Part shown: positions 1 through 7,033 of the stretch, piece after piece
Layout: every line of letters begins with the position of its first letter
Numbering within the stretch: position 1 is the first letter of the stretch
Assembly: GCA_902766365.1 (NCBI GenBank)
Contig: CACXDC010000159.1
Span: 1 to 32,023, forward strand
DNA length: 32,023 bases
Direction of reading: 5' to 3'
Source of the DNA: an uncultured Lachnospiraceae bacterium
Lineage (GTDB): Bacteria > Bacillota > Clostridia > Lachnospirales > Lachnospiraceae
The notes under the pieces: generated by a model
What the model was told of the DNA's origin: nothing
The model's database searches: none
The model's input: only the letters and a program-made list of their open reading frames with translations
Program-made: the position numbers and the translations under genes

Positions 1-591
1 ATCAAGATCTTCAGGATCACAGTTAGTATCAGCAATACCGATAAGAGTAATACCGAGTGAATGAGCTTCCTGAACGCAGATCTTTTCCTTCTTGGGATCT
101 ACTACGAAAATTGCATCGGGAATTCTTGTCATGGTCTTGATACCGCCAAGGTTCTTCTCCAGCTTCTCCCACTCTTTCTTCAGAGCGATAACTTCCTTCT
201 TGGGAAGAACATCAAAAGTACCGTCCTCAGACATGGTCTCGATTGCCTTTAATCTGTCAATTCTGCTCTGGATGGTCTTGAAGTTGGTAAGCATACCACC
301 AAGCCATCTCTCATTTACATAGTACATACCGCAACGCTCAGCCTCTGTCTTAACAGCGTCCTGTGCCTGCTTCTTGGTACCTACGAAAAGAATGGTTCCG
401 CCCTGTGCAGCGATCTCGAATACTGCTCTGTAAGCCTCATCAACCTTTCCTACAGACTTCTGCAGGTCAATGATGTGGATACCATTTCTCTCTGTGAAGA
501 TATAAGGAGCCATCTTGGGGTTCCATCTTCTTGTCTGATGTCCGAAATGAACACCTGCCTCTAATAACTGCTTCATTGAAATAACGCTCAT
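1..591 (-). CDS. rpsB: 30S ribosomal protein S2 (3' end outside window)
   Basis: Only the first 197 codons are visible; the reading frame is still open at base 1, so the C-terminus (about 45-50 residues in a usual S2) lies outside. The protein starts [20 protein letters not shown], the classic S2 N-terminus, followed by the [26 protein letters not shown] and [11 protein letters not shown] stretches typical of the family. S2 binds 16S rRNA and completes the small subunit, recruiting S1-type proteins where present. The start is fixed by a perfect GGAGGT seven bases before the ATG. In Bacillus and many Clostridia rpsB-tsf directly follows the fla/che operon, and that synteny is kept here. It has its own promoter and leader (listed separately), so it is probably expressed independently of motility. 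Confidence 0.98.
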   Translation of the reverse strand, partial: MSVISMKQLLEAGVHFGHQTRRWNPKMAPYIFTERNGIHIIDLQKSVGKVDEAYRAVFEIAAQGGTILFVGTKKQAQDAVKTEAERCGMYYVNERWLGGMLTNFKTIQSRIDRLKAIETMSEDGTFDVLPKKEVIALKKEWEKLEKNLGGIKTMTRIPDAIFVVDPKKEKICVQEAHSLGITLIGIADTNCDPEDLD

Positions 592-636
592 GTCTTTACC
601 TCCATTTGGTTTTGCTTCTGCGTATCTTCCGCTCTG

Positions 637-666
637 CTGCCTACCCTGCGTCAAGGGCACCGGCAG
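637..666 (-). promoter_or_regulatory. stem-loop in the rpsB 5' leader
   Basis: In the roughly 105-base untranslated leader of rpsB, CTGCC (662-666 on the minus strand) can pair with GGCAG (637-641), enclosing an inner CCCT/AGGG helix (654-657 with 644-647). Ribosomal protein S2 is autoregulated through leader RNA structures in several bacteria, so this may be an S2 leader element. Only the pairing is seen; the regulatory role is inference. Confidence 0.35.
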
Positions 667-703
667 GAAATTGACACGCATGCTTTATAGTCACAACGAG
701 CAG

Positions 704-732
704 ATTATAGCATGAAAACCCTCTTGTTTCAA
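704..732 (-). promoter_or_regulatory. sigma-A type promoter of rpsB
   Basis: On the minus strand TTGAAA (727-732) and TATAAT (704-709) are separated by exactly 17 bases. This is five of six for the -35 box, a perfect -10 box and ideal spacing. Transcription would begin near 697, giving a leader of about 105 bases before the rpsB ATG. The -35 box lies in the loop and adjoining stem of the hairpin that ends the flagellar operon. Confidence 0.75.
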
Positions 733-742
733 GAGGGTTTTC
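714..742 (-). terminator. hairpin at the end of the fla/che operon
   Basis: A perfect inverted repeat (AAAACCCTCTT, five-base loop, AAGAGGGTTTT; 715-741, extendable by one G-C pair) lies about 40 bases after the last flagellar-operon stop codon. The A/T ends of the stem supply a short T run on either strand, so it could act as an intrinsic terminator in both directions. The T tract is only four bases and partly inside the stem, so termination may be incomplete and leave some read-through into rpsB. Confidence 0.65.
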
Positions 743-780
743 GCAAATTTTCCGCATTTTTATTTTCCTTTATCTTCCAG

Positions 781-1293
781 TTATCTGCCACCCAGGATCT
801 CACTGATCTCCTCTTCTGTTGCCGTTTCCGGGATTTCATAAGATCCTGTCCTGAGTTTTCTGTCATATCCTTTGGAGCACAGATAATTATCAAAGTCCCT
901 GGCATCTGCCACAAGTCCTGCCTGCTGCAGTCTGTAAGCCACCTGATAGGAACTGTCCCCGGCCTGGATCTCAAGTGTATAAGAGCTTCCTTTTTCTTCC
1001 TCTGCTGGCTTCTGTGTCGGTCTGACTGTCACTTCCGGTGATTCTGTCACTGCCGGTGTTTCCGTCACAGCTGGTGTCTCTGCTACAGCCGGTGTTTCTG
1101 TCGCCGCCGGTGTTTCTGCTGCTTCCAGATCAGCCAGGGAATTTCCCGGCTCCACCATTCCAAGGGCTGCCGCCCTTTCCCTGATCTCCCGATCCGACAG
1201 TGTTTCCTTCCTGCTCCCCTGCGTAACGCCCATGATAACGGCCGTTACCAGAATGCCAATGCCAAGTCCTCTCAGATAGTATTTTAATTTCAT
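781..1293 (-). CDS. membrane-anchored protein with MltG N-terminal (LysM-like) domain, no catalytic domain
   Basis: A 170-residue protein. Residues about 5-23 form one hydrophobic helix (signal anchor). A short SDREIRERAAALGM motif follows at 33-46, then a Thr/Pro linker of hexapeptide repeats (TETPAV type) at about 60-92. Residues 105-170 (TLEIQAGDSSYQVAYRLQQA ... LRTGSYEIP ... EEISEILGG) look like the N-terminal LysM-like subdomain of YceG/MltG endolytic murein transglycosylases. The catalytic domain of MltG is absent, so this is probably an envelope or peptidoglycan-associated binding protein rather than an enzyme. AAAGGAG lies nine bases before the ATG. It is the last gene of the flagellar cluster, 22 bases after its neighbour, and its role in motility is unknown. 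The domain call is from memory of family patterns. Confidence 0.75.
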   Translation of the reverse strand: MKLKYYLRGLGIGILVTAVIMGVTQGSRKETLSDREIRERAAALGMVEPGNSLADLEAAETPAATETPAVAETPAVTETPAVTESPEVTVRPTQKPAEEEKGSSYTLEIQAGDSSYQVAYRLQQAGLVADARDFDNYLCSKGYDRKLRTGSYEIPETATEEEISEILGGR

Positions 1294-1315
1294 GTAAAAC
1301 TTCTCCTTTGTGCCT

Positions 1316-2299
1316 TTACGTATCTGCGAACAGATCCAGCACCAGCTTCACTTCTCCGATACCAAGCCCAAGTTCTTTGGCAATTGCCATATTGGACTTG
1401 CCTGCCTTATGAAGCTCCCTGATCTTTTCATTATTATTTCTGCTGCCATTCTTGCCGGCTGCCGCCATACTCACATCTACATGCTTTGCTGCTTCTTTTC
1501 CATCTGTGCCGGCTGCCTCCTTTATGCTGGCAGTCTCTTTTCTGTCAGCCTGGTTTTCTGGCGGTGCAGCTTCCCCTGTTTTTGCTTTGGCAGGTGAAGG
1601 TTTCCGTTTTCTTGCCGGCTCCTTTGTCACCCCATCTGCACTCTTCTTTCTTCTGGCATTTCCTTCGGTTTCCGTTTTACCTGCACTGGCATTACCGGCA
1701 GCTTCCGTCATTCCAGCGGCTGTACTGTCTTCTGCAGCCTCCGGCACATCCGCATTTCCTGCTTCAGCACCTGTTCCTGCCATACCGGATGCTGCAAGTG
1801 CCACTGCCCTTGCTTCACTCTCTGCTGTCAGATCCGGAAGCACCGTAATCCGTTCCGCCTGTATGGGGCTGAACTTTGTCTGCTCCAGTTCTTCTTTCAG
1901 CTTTCCTTCTACTGTCATGGCCTCACTGACTGTATTTTTCAGCTTATCATGCTTGTCATTCAGCATATCATAAAGAAAAACGGCCTCTTTATGGTTCTTT
2001 CCGATCTGCTCCAGCACCGTATTTGAAAATTCGTTGATTGCCATGATCTTTTCATTGCTTGTTTTCTCCATGGCACGTTCTGTCTTTTCCATGGAATATT
2101 TCACGGTTTCATCTACGATATCACTTATCTTTTGCTGGGCTTCCCTGACCTCACCCTCTATTTTCTCCCGGATTTCTTCTTCCGGTATCCTGACCTCTGT
2201 CCCCTCCTCTTTTTTCTCCTTCTTTCCTGTAGGAAGTAAAAAGCTGATGGTAAATACCAGTGCACCTGTAATCAGCAAAATCAGTTCTGTTGTGTTCAT
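1316..2299 (-). CDS. SwrB-like/DUF6115-type membrane-anchored protein
   Basis: A 327-residue protein with an N-terminal membrane helix (about 5-22), a charged coiled-coil segment (about 27-140) and a long Ala/Glu/Lys-rich low-complexity linker (about 150-285). A compact C-terminal segment (about 292-325, NEKIRELHKAGKSNMAIAKE then LGLGIGEVKLVLDLF) resembles a helix-turn-helix. Anchor plus coiled coil plus small C-terminal helical motif is the layout of SwrB/DUF6115-type proteins, and in Bacillus swrB occupies this place between sigD and rpsB. SwrB promotes flagellar type III export and assembly at the basal body. The linker is much longer than in the 167-residue Bacillus protein. The ATG is preceded by AGGTGAG. 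Homology to SwrB is inferred from position and layout. Confidence 0.7.
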   Translation of the reverse strand: MNTTELILLITGALVFTISFLLPTGKKEKKEEGTEVRIPEEEIREKIEGEVREAQQKISDIVDETVKYSMEKTERAMEKTSNEKIMAINEFSNTVLEQIGKNHKEAVFLYDMLNDKHDKLKNTVSEAMTVEGKLKEELEQTKFSPIQAERITVLPDLTAESEARAVALAASGMAGTGAEAGNADVPEAAEDSTAAGMTEAAGNASAGKTETEGNARRKKSADGVTKEPARKRKPSPAKAKTGEAAPPENQADRKETASIKEAAGTDGKEAAKHVDVSMAAAGKNGSRNNNEKIRELHKAGKSNMAIAKELGLGIGEVKLVLDLFADT

Positions 2300-2315
2300 G
2301 TTCTCACCTGTGTCT

Positions 2316-2627
2316 CTAAATTTTTATGTCAAAACTGCCGTAACCACCTGCGGACGGCTTTTTCTTTTCTTCCTGCTTTTTGCGCCTTCTGCCGCCATCT
2401 CCATAATAATGACCGTTTCCACCATCCTTGGCATCAAACCGTTTCCCCTCATTCTCAGCCTTGTCTCCCTGCTGTACCTGATGGGCCTTCACTTCAACCT
2501 TCTGCTCGGTTTTCTGATGGATATTGGCCTGCTCAACAAACCCTCTGCTGTCTTCCTGATGTTTGATCGTTGTAAAATCCTGGGCTCTGGTGATCTGCCC
2601 CTGCAGTTCTACTCTGCTGATCGTCAT
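2316..2627 (-). CDS. small basic conserved-type protein of the flagellar operon, function unknown
   Basis: A soluble protein of 103 residues starting MTISRVELQGQITRAQDF. It has no membrane segment. The first half is polar and Gln-rich; the C-terminal third is Gly/Lys/Arg-rich with a basic run (GRRRKKQEEKKK) and ends GGYGSFDIKI. I do not recognise a domain. An upstream GTG at 2633 overlaps the ribosome-binding site, whereas AGAAGGAG sits five bases before the ATG at 2627, so that start is chosen. It lies 18 bases after fapA and 16 bases before the SwrB-like gene, so it is almost certainly cotranscribed with them. It may be a scaffold or adaptor, but the sequence alone does not say. Confidence 0.7.
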   Translation of the reverse strand: MTISRVELQGQITRAQDFTTIKHQEDSRGFVEQANIHQKTEQKVEVKAHQVQQGDKAENEGKRFDAKDGGNGHYYGDGGRRRKKQEEKKKPSAGGYGSFDIKI

Positions 2628-2645
2628 AGGCACTCCTTCTGTCCC

Positions 2646-4247
2646 CTATAAAGCAGACATTTTTACGTCGCCCTGCTCTTTTTTAAACTTGCAGTGACGC
2701 ATACTTTCCTTAACTACAAGAGAAACGTCTGAAATACATATCTTCGTCCCGGCATATACCTCACCGGATACCTCTACCTTTGCACCGCTGCTTTCCTGCA
2801 GGATAGACTGCAGGTCTGTCAGTTCCTCATTACTTTTTGCTATGATCTCCTGAAGCTGCTTCTCCTGCTGTACCATTTCCTGCAGCCCCTTAAACTGATC
2901 CGGCCGCAGCTTTACACCCTGCGCGATCTTTTTTGACAATGCTGTCAGCACCGGATGGATCTGTGCGATCATCCTGCTGCTTTCTGTTACCTGCTTCTGA
3001 AGTTCCTGGAACCTTGCCTTTTTCAGCGGATCCATTCCAACCTCTACGATCGTATCCGTCCCCATGGGCGATCCAAGTGTCTTGACCTGGATCAGGCTGG
3101 TGGCACATACTCTTCCACCGGTAATAAATCCTCTCTTACCTGTAACTATGATCTGTGTTCCTGCAGTCACCCTGCTGTGAAGGATCGATTCCGTGGAAAC
3201 ACTGCCGCCTGCTGATACCTTTGCATTCTCAAGAAACTTGGCTACAATGTTTCCTCCGGCCTGAAGCTCTCCTTTGGCCATACCGTTCATGCCTCTCGCT
3301 ATGATGATATTACCGCCTGCAAACAGTCCGGCTCCTTCTACGATACCTGCTACTTCTATATTTCCCCGTGCCCTGACTTCAAAATTGGCACAAACATTTC
3401 CATTGATCCTGACACTGCCTTCATAGTCCAGATTTCCGGTAGATGTATCCACATTTTCAACTTCCAGTACATCTGACACGAAAACAGATCCTTCTACCAG
3501 CATGACATGTCCATCTGTTTCTGCCGTCAGCACTGTCTTATCTTCGGAAATGGAAATATTCCGGCCATAATGAAGAACATCCGTCTTTACCTCTCTTGGC
3601 GGAATCTTTTCTCCATATACAGTAGAGCCTGCCTCTCCCCGGTCTTCCGGATAGAGTCTGGCAAGAACATCTCCTTTTTTACAGTGATTAATTGTATTCA
3701 GATGAAAGAAATCCACACTTCCGTCTTCTTTCAGTGTGGGTCTTGCTTTTTTGTCTGTCTGGAAATAGTATTCTATCCTTGCATCAGATCCGTTTCTTGG
3801 TGCTTTTCCTGCAGCAACCAGCAGATCTGTACAGTATCTGACATGTGAAAGGAAATCAAAGATCTCATTTCTGCGTACACCATAAGTGATCCTTTTAAAA
3901 GTAAGATCCCGGATCAGCTCCTGTGGTTTCAGGCTCTCTCCGTTCTCAGATGCCGGATAAAACCTGGCAGTCACACTCATACGATCTTCACTTGCAAACA
4001 GGCTGTAGCTTTCATTTACTTCTCTGCCAGCTTCCCTGTTCAGCGTAAGCACGTACATCTCCTGCCCTGATGCCGCTGCTTCCTGTAGCCCCTTTGAAAG
4101 TGCAGGCGTATCAAAAGAAATCTGGTTTCTTGTCAGATACTCCATCACTTCTTTCACATTGACAGTTTCCCCACCGTCCTTTGGCGCAAAGACCTTAAGT
4201 TCTGTCCCGTGCGGTCCACACACCAGCTGGAAATACCCATTTTTCAT
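2646..4247 (-). CDS. fapA: FapA-type DUF342 protein
   Basis: A 533-residue DUF342 protein. After an N-terminal domain (about 1-180), residues about 200-400 form the repetitive Gly/Val-rich segment expected of a right-handed beta-helix (for example GNVCANFEVRARGNIEVAGI and GGNIIIARGMNGMAKGELQA). A coiled coil follows at about 410-490, then a short beta-rich tail. In Vibrio vulnificus FapA is needed for polar flagellation and is controlled by the sugar-transport protein EIIA-Glc; the role in Firmicutes is not settled. There is no signal peptide or membrane helix, so it should be cytoplasmic. It follows the sigma-28 gene after 61 bases. The ribosome-binding site is weak (GGGG about 14 bases upstream), but MKNGYFQLV is a usual start for the family. 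Confidence 0.88.
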   Translation of the reverse strand: MKNGYFQLVCGPHGTELKVFAPKDGGETVNVKEVMEYLTRNQISFDTPALSKGLQEAAASGQEMYVLTLNREAGREVNESYSLFASEDRMSVTARFYPASENGESLKPQELIRDLTFKRITYGVRRNEIFDFLSHVRYCTDLLVAAGKAPRNGSDARIEYYFQTDKKARPTLKEDGSVDFFHLNTINHCKKGDVLARLYPEDRGEAGSTVYGEKIPPREVKTDVLHYGRNISISEDKTVLTAETDGHVMLVEGSVFVSDVLEVENVDTSTGNLDYEGSVRINGNVCANFEVRARGNIEVAGIVEGAGLFAGGNIIIARGMNGMAKGELQAGGNIVAKFLENAKVSAGGSVSTESILHSRVTAGTQIIVTGKRGFITGGRVCATSLIQVKTLGSPMGTDTIVEVGMDPLKKARFQELQKQVTESSRMIAQIHPVLTALSKKIAQGVKLRPDQFKGLQEMVQQEKQLQEIIAKSNEELTDLQSILQESSGAKVEVSGEVYAGTKICISDVSLVVKESMRHCKFKKEQGDVKMSAL

Positions 4248-4308
4248 AGCAATACCCGTCCCCTCTCACAACCTTTGTAACAGATGTCCTGAAAATGCAG
4301 TTTCTCTG

Positions 4309-5073
4309 CTACGGGGAAAGAATCCCCATATAATTCCCCATTTTAGCCTTCATCTTCTGCAGTGCACGTGTATGCAGCTGCGAGATCCTGGACTCTGACA
4401 CCTCAAGGATATTGCTGATCTCCTTTAATGTCAGATCCTCATAATAATAAAGAAGGATCACCTTCTTTTCCTTTTCTGTCAGAAGCTCCAGTGCCTCTGC
4501 CAGTTTCTTTTTCAGTTCGTCCTTTTCAATTACGTCCTCTGGCCCGTCATAGCGATGCTGGGTACTCTGCAGGGAAGGGATCTCACTTCCCCCCTCCAGG
4601 AATTCATCCAGCGATACCACCCCTGTTATCTTCATCTGTGACTGCCAGCCAGTATATTCATCTGCTGAAATACCAAGCTCCCCGGCAATTTCCTCATCCG
4701 TTGCCGCTCTGCCCTTTTCAGCTTCAATGGCCTTCATGGCCGCATCTATTTTTTTCTGTTTCTGACGGATCGTTCTCGGGATCCAGTCCATTTTCCGGAT
4801 CTGATCCAGTATTGCTCCCCTGATCCGGAGGCTGGCATAGGTTTCAAACTTGACAGCCTTCATATTGTCATATTTATCTATGGCATCTATCAGACCAAAT
4901 ACCCCATATCCAACCAGATCATCATATTCTACATTGTATCCAAGATACATACTGAGCCGCCCTGCGACCAGCTTTACAAGCGGGGCATATTCCAGTATGA
5001 TCTGTTCCCGTATTTCCGGTGATCTGTTTTTGGCATAGTCTTCAAAAAGCCTGTTTCTTGCTGCTTCGTCCAT
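4309..5073 (-). CDS. fliA: RNA polymerase sigma-28 factor (FliA/WhiG family, SigD)
   Basis: A 254-residue sigma factor. Region 2 (about 24-95) contains DDLVGYGVFGLIDAIDKYD and KFETYASLRIRGAILDQIRK followed by MDWIPR, the FliA/WhiG signature. Region 3 covers about 100-160. Region 4 (about 198-242) has LTEKEKKVILLYYYEDLTLK and the DNA-reading helix SESRISQLHTRALQKMK. It directs transcription of late motility genes (flagellin, chemoreceptors, stator) and is normally held by the anti-sigma factor FlgM, which is not in this window. GGAGG lies five bases before the ATG. Its place near the distal end of a very long operon matches Bacillus sigD, where operon position limits its level and contributes to heterogeneous motility; a similar effect here is inference. 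Confidence 0.97.
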   Translation of the reverse strand: MDEAARNRLFEDYAKNRSPEIREQIILEYAPLVKLVAGRLSMYLGYNVEYDDLVGYGVFGLIDAIDKYDNMKAVKFETYASLRIRGAILDQIRKMDWIPRTIRQKQKKIDAAMKAIEAEKGRAATDEEIAGELGISADEYTGWQSQMKITGVVSLDEFLEGGSEIPSLQSTQHRYDGPEDVIEKDELKKKLAEALELLTEKEKKVILLYYYEDLTLKEISNILEVSESRISQLHTRALQKMKAKMGNYMGILSP

Positions 5074-5108
5074 GGTAACCTCCGATACAGTTCTTCCTCA
5101 GCCATAGA

Positions 5109-5384
5109 CTATTCTTCTTCCTTTTCAGCCTCTTCCTTCTTAGCCTCTTTTTCTATGACTTCTCCTTCTTCTGCCTTCTGTGCCTCTTCCTTTTTCCGGA
5201 TCTCATCCATAAATTTTATCATTTTTTTCTGGATAAAGAGACCTGCAAAATAAAAGACCAGCATTGACAGAAGCAGTATGGTAAGCCGCTGTGTCATGTC
5301 GTAATCACTCAAAAACATGACAATGGATACCACTGCCCCTGCAAGCAGCATCAGAAAAGGAGCAAACAGCTTTTTATTACTCAT
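5109..5384 (-). CDS. small two-helix membrane protein between cheD and fliA, function unknown
   Basis: A 91-residue protein with two hydrophobic helices (about 7-25 and 33-52, FLMLLAGAVVSIVMF and LTILLLSMLVFYFAGLFI). A strongly charged Lys/Glu-rich C-terminal tail (about 53-91) is probably cytoplasmic and helical. Its ATG overlaps the cheD stop in an ATGA arrangement and GGAG lies eight bases upstream, indicating translational coupling to cheD. I recognise no named family. The place between cheD and sigD is occupied by nothing in Bacillus. It could help anchor or scaffold a chemotaxis or flagellar component at the membrane, but there is no direct sign of this. Confidence 0.8.
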   Translation of the reverse strand: MSNKKLFAPFLMLLAGAVVSIVMFLSDYDMTQRLTILLLSMLVFYFAGLFIQKKMIKFMDEIRKKEEAQKAEEGEVIEKEAKKEEAEKEEE

Positions 5385-5866
5385 ATTGTTTTCTCCGGCT
5401 TACCGATTGCCCGAATCACATAATCCCCTGTTTTGGGATAGAAAATAACTGTCCGGCCATAATTCTCTCCGGTATCTTCCGCCAGGAGCGGAATCTTCAG
5501 CTCACCCAGCTTCTTCCGGCTGGCTGCTGCATTTCTGTCCCCTACTCTCATGGTCTCGTTACCACCGCCAAAAGAGAACATCTGTGCACCGCCGGCGATC
5601 TTGGCTACCAAACGGTTCCTGTTTCCACCCTTTTTCACGATCGCATCTACCAGGTCTTCGATCCCGGTGTCCGCAAATTTGGGTCTGTTGGCATTATTTC
5701 TGATTTCTTTACTGTCAGGCAGCATAATATGTACCAGTCCGCCAATTCCTGTCCCTGGATCCCGGATCGCAATTCCAATACACGAACCAAGTCCGAGTGT
5801 GGTAACAGCATCATCTCCACTGCAGACTGCCATATCCGCCATTCCTACCTTATATACTTCACCCAT
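5381..5866 (-). CDS. cheD: chemoreceptor glutamine deamidase CheD
   Basis: CheD hydrolyses the amide of specific receptor glutamines to glutamate, tuning receptor output, and it binds and stimulates CheC. The 161-residue length is normal. The catalytic pair is present: Cys29 in LGLGSCIGIAI and His46 in GGLVHIMLP, matching Cys27 and His44 of the Thermotoga enzyme. The conserved AKIAGGAQMF and GDRNAAASRKKL segments follow. AAAGGAG precedes the ATG by 11 bases. It is adjacent to cheC (21 bases), its usual partner, and it overlaps the next small membrane-protein gene. Confidence 0.97.
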   Translation of the reverse strand: MGEVYKVGMADMAVCSGDDAVTTLGLGSCIGIAIRDPGTGIGGLVHIMLPDSKEIRNNANRPKFADTGIEDLVDAIVKKGGNRNRLVAKIAGGAQMFSFGGGNETMRVGDRNAAASRKKLGELKIPLLAEDTGENYGRTVIFYPKTGDYVIRAIGKPEKTI

Positions 5867-5887
5867 AGCAAAAGATTCTCCTTTACC

Positions 5888-6523
5888 CTACATCACGCCA
5901 AGTGCTGTCAAAATCTTTTCATAAGATTCCATATCGGGTATCAGTATAAAATAACCATCCAGCTCTACTGCATCTGAGAACTGTGTCTGCACAAGAAGAA
6001 TCTTATCGGCATATAATCCAAACTCCACTGCCGGTACACTTAAAAGTGCCCCTGCCATATCTATTCCAAGCTGTGGTACAGAAGGATAGATCTTCAGCCC
6101 TGTCAGGGAAGAAAGCGCATTTAAGTATGCACCGGTAATGATATTTCCTACTTCCTTGATGGCAGAGCATTCCATTTCTCCAAACTCATGGCTGGCGATC
6201 TCCTCTTCTGTAACACCCAGCATCCCGCACATCAGCTTATTGACAAGATGCGCTGCAGAAACCTTCTTCTGGATAAACATCATGCTTCCTTCAATGTCAC
6301 CCTCTACCTGGAGATAGATACCTACCATCAGTTCATCTTCACCGCCAACCAGTTCTCCAAGCTTATTAAAATCAAGCAGCTGAACCTTGGGAACAGACAT
6401 ATCTACTTTACATCCGATCATCTGTGCAAGAGCGGTCGTAGCGTTTCCTGCCCCGATGTTGCCAAGTTCTTTCAGCACATCATAGTACTGGTTCGTTAAT
6501 TCGTCCATATTAAGATTTTTCAT
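5888..6523 (-). CDS. cheC: CheY-P phosphatase CheC
   Basis: CheC removes phosphate from CheY-P and feeds back through CheD. The 211-residue protein contains both copies of the CheC/FliY phosphatase motif (D/S-x3-E-x2-N-x22-P). The first is Asp15, Glu19, Asn22, Pro45 and the second is Ser120, Glu124, Asn127, Pro150. Both look intact, so two active sites are likely. AGGAG lies six bases before the ATG. It sits between cheW and cheD with gaps of about 20 bases, as in Bacillus. Confidence 0.97.
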   Translation of the reverse strand: MKNLNMDELTNQYYDVLKELGNIGAGNATTALAQMIGCKVDMSVPKVQLLDFNKLGELVGGEDELMVGIYLQVEGDIEGSMMFIQKKVSAAHLVNKLMCGMLGVTEEEIASHEFGEMECSAIKEVGNIITGAYLNALSSLTGLKIYPSVPQLGIDMAGALLSVPAVEFGLYADKILLVQTQFSDAVELDGYFILIPDMESYEKILTALGVM

Positions 6524-6547
6524 GAAACTCTCCTAACTGATTATGCT

Positions 6548-7015
6548 TTATTTTTCAAGTAAGACCGAATTCAGATCCAGTAAGGAAATCAGCTCTTCTC
6601 CGTCTTTTCCAATGCCGGAAATAAAATGACTCTTATTCTCGTTTCCATCATACGCCATTTTTTCGATACAGTCAGTGGTAAGTGTTACCACTTCCTTCAC
6701 TTCGTCTACAATAATACCGATTGTTCCATGCTGCTCAAGCTTCAGGATGATGATTCTTGTGGATTTGGCTTCTACATCCTCAGGGAGATCCATCTTCAGC
6801 CGCACACTCATTACCGGTATCACTTCTCCACGGAGATTGATAACTCCTTTGATGTAGGGAGCTACCTTGGGAACTCTTGTAATATGCTGCATACGGACAA
6901 TATTATCCACATATCGTATATCAATACCGTACTGTTCTTCCCCGAGACGAACAACGATATACTGTGCTGCTTCTTCTGCTACTGCAGTTGTTTCTACTGT
7001 TTTTAACTGATCCAT
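6548..7015 (-). CDS. cheW: chemotaxis coupling protein CheW
   Basis: A single CheW domain of 155 residues that links CheA to the chemoreceptors. Family features are visible: YIVVRLGEEQYGIDIRYVDN at the start of the domain, then ITRVPKVAPYIKGVINLRGE and VIPVMSVR, and GIIVDEVKEVV. No receiver domain is fused, so it is CheW and not CheV. A GGGGGA element lies about eight bases before the ATG, downstream of the cheA stop by 18 bases. It belongs to the cheB-cheA-cheW-cheC-cheD block. Confidence 0.97.
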   Translation of the reverse strand: MDQLKTVETTAVAEEAAQYIVVRLGEEQYGIDIRYVDNIVRMQHITRVPKVAPYIKGVINLRGEVIPVMSVRLKMDLPEDVEAKSTRIIILKLEQHGTIGIIVDEVKEVVTLTTDCIEKMAYDGNENKSHFISGIGKDGEELISLLDLNSVLLEK

Positions 7016-7033
7016 CTTCTAAATCCCCCTGTT

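Noticed and set aside
1452..1973. Plus-strand Ala/Ser-rich frame of 173 codons
   Set aside because: It mirrors the low-complexity linker of the SwrB-like gene on the minus strand.
2628..2633. GTG at 2633 as start of the 103-residue gene
   Set aside because: This GTG overlaps the AGAAGGAG ribosome-binding site, which is properly spaced for the ATG at 2627.
2034..2651. Plus-strand frame of 205 codons
   Set aside because: It is antisense to the SwrB-like and 103-residue genes, which have ribosome-binding sites and operon spacing. The plus-strand product is compositionally biased and fits no family.
5931..5937. CCGATAT in cheC as a sigma-28 promoter
   Set aside because: It is inside the coding region and no TAAA-like -35 box lies about 15 bases upstream.
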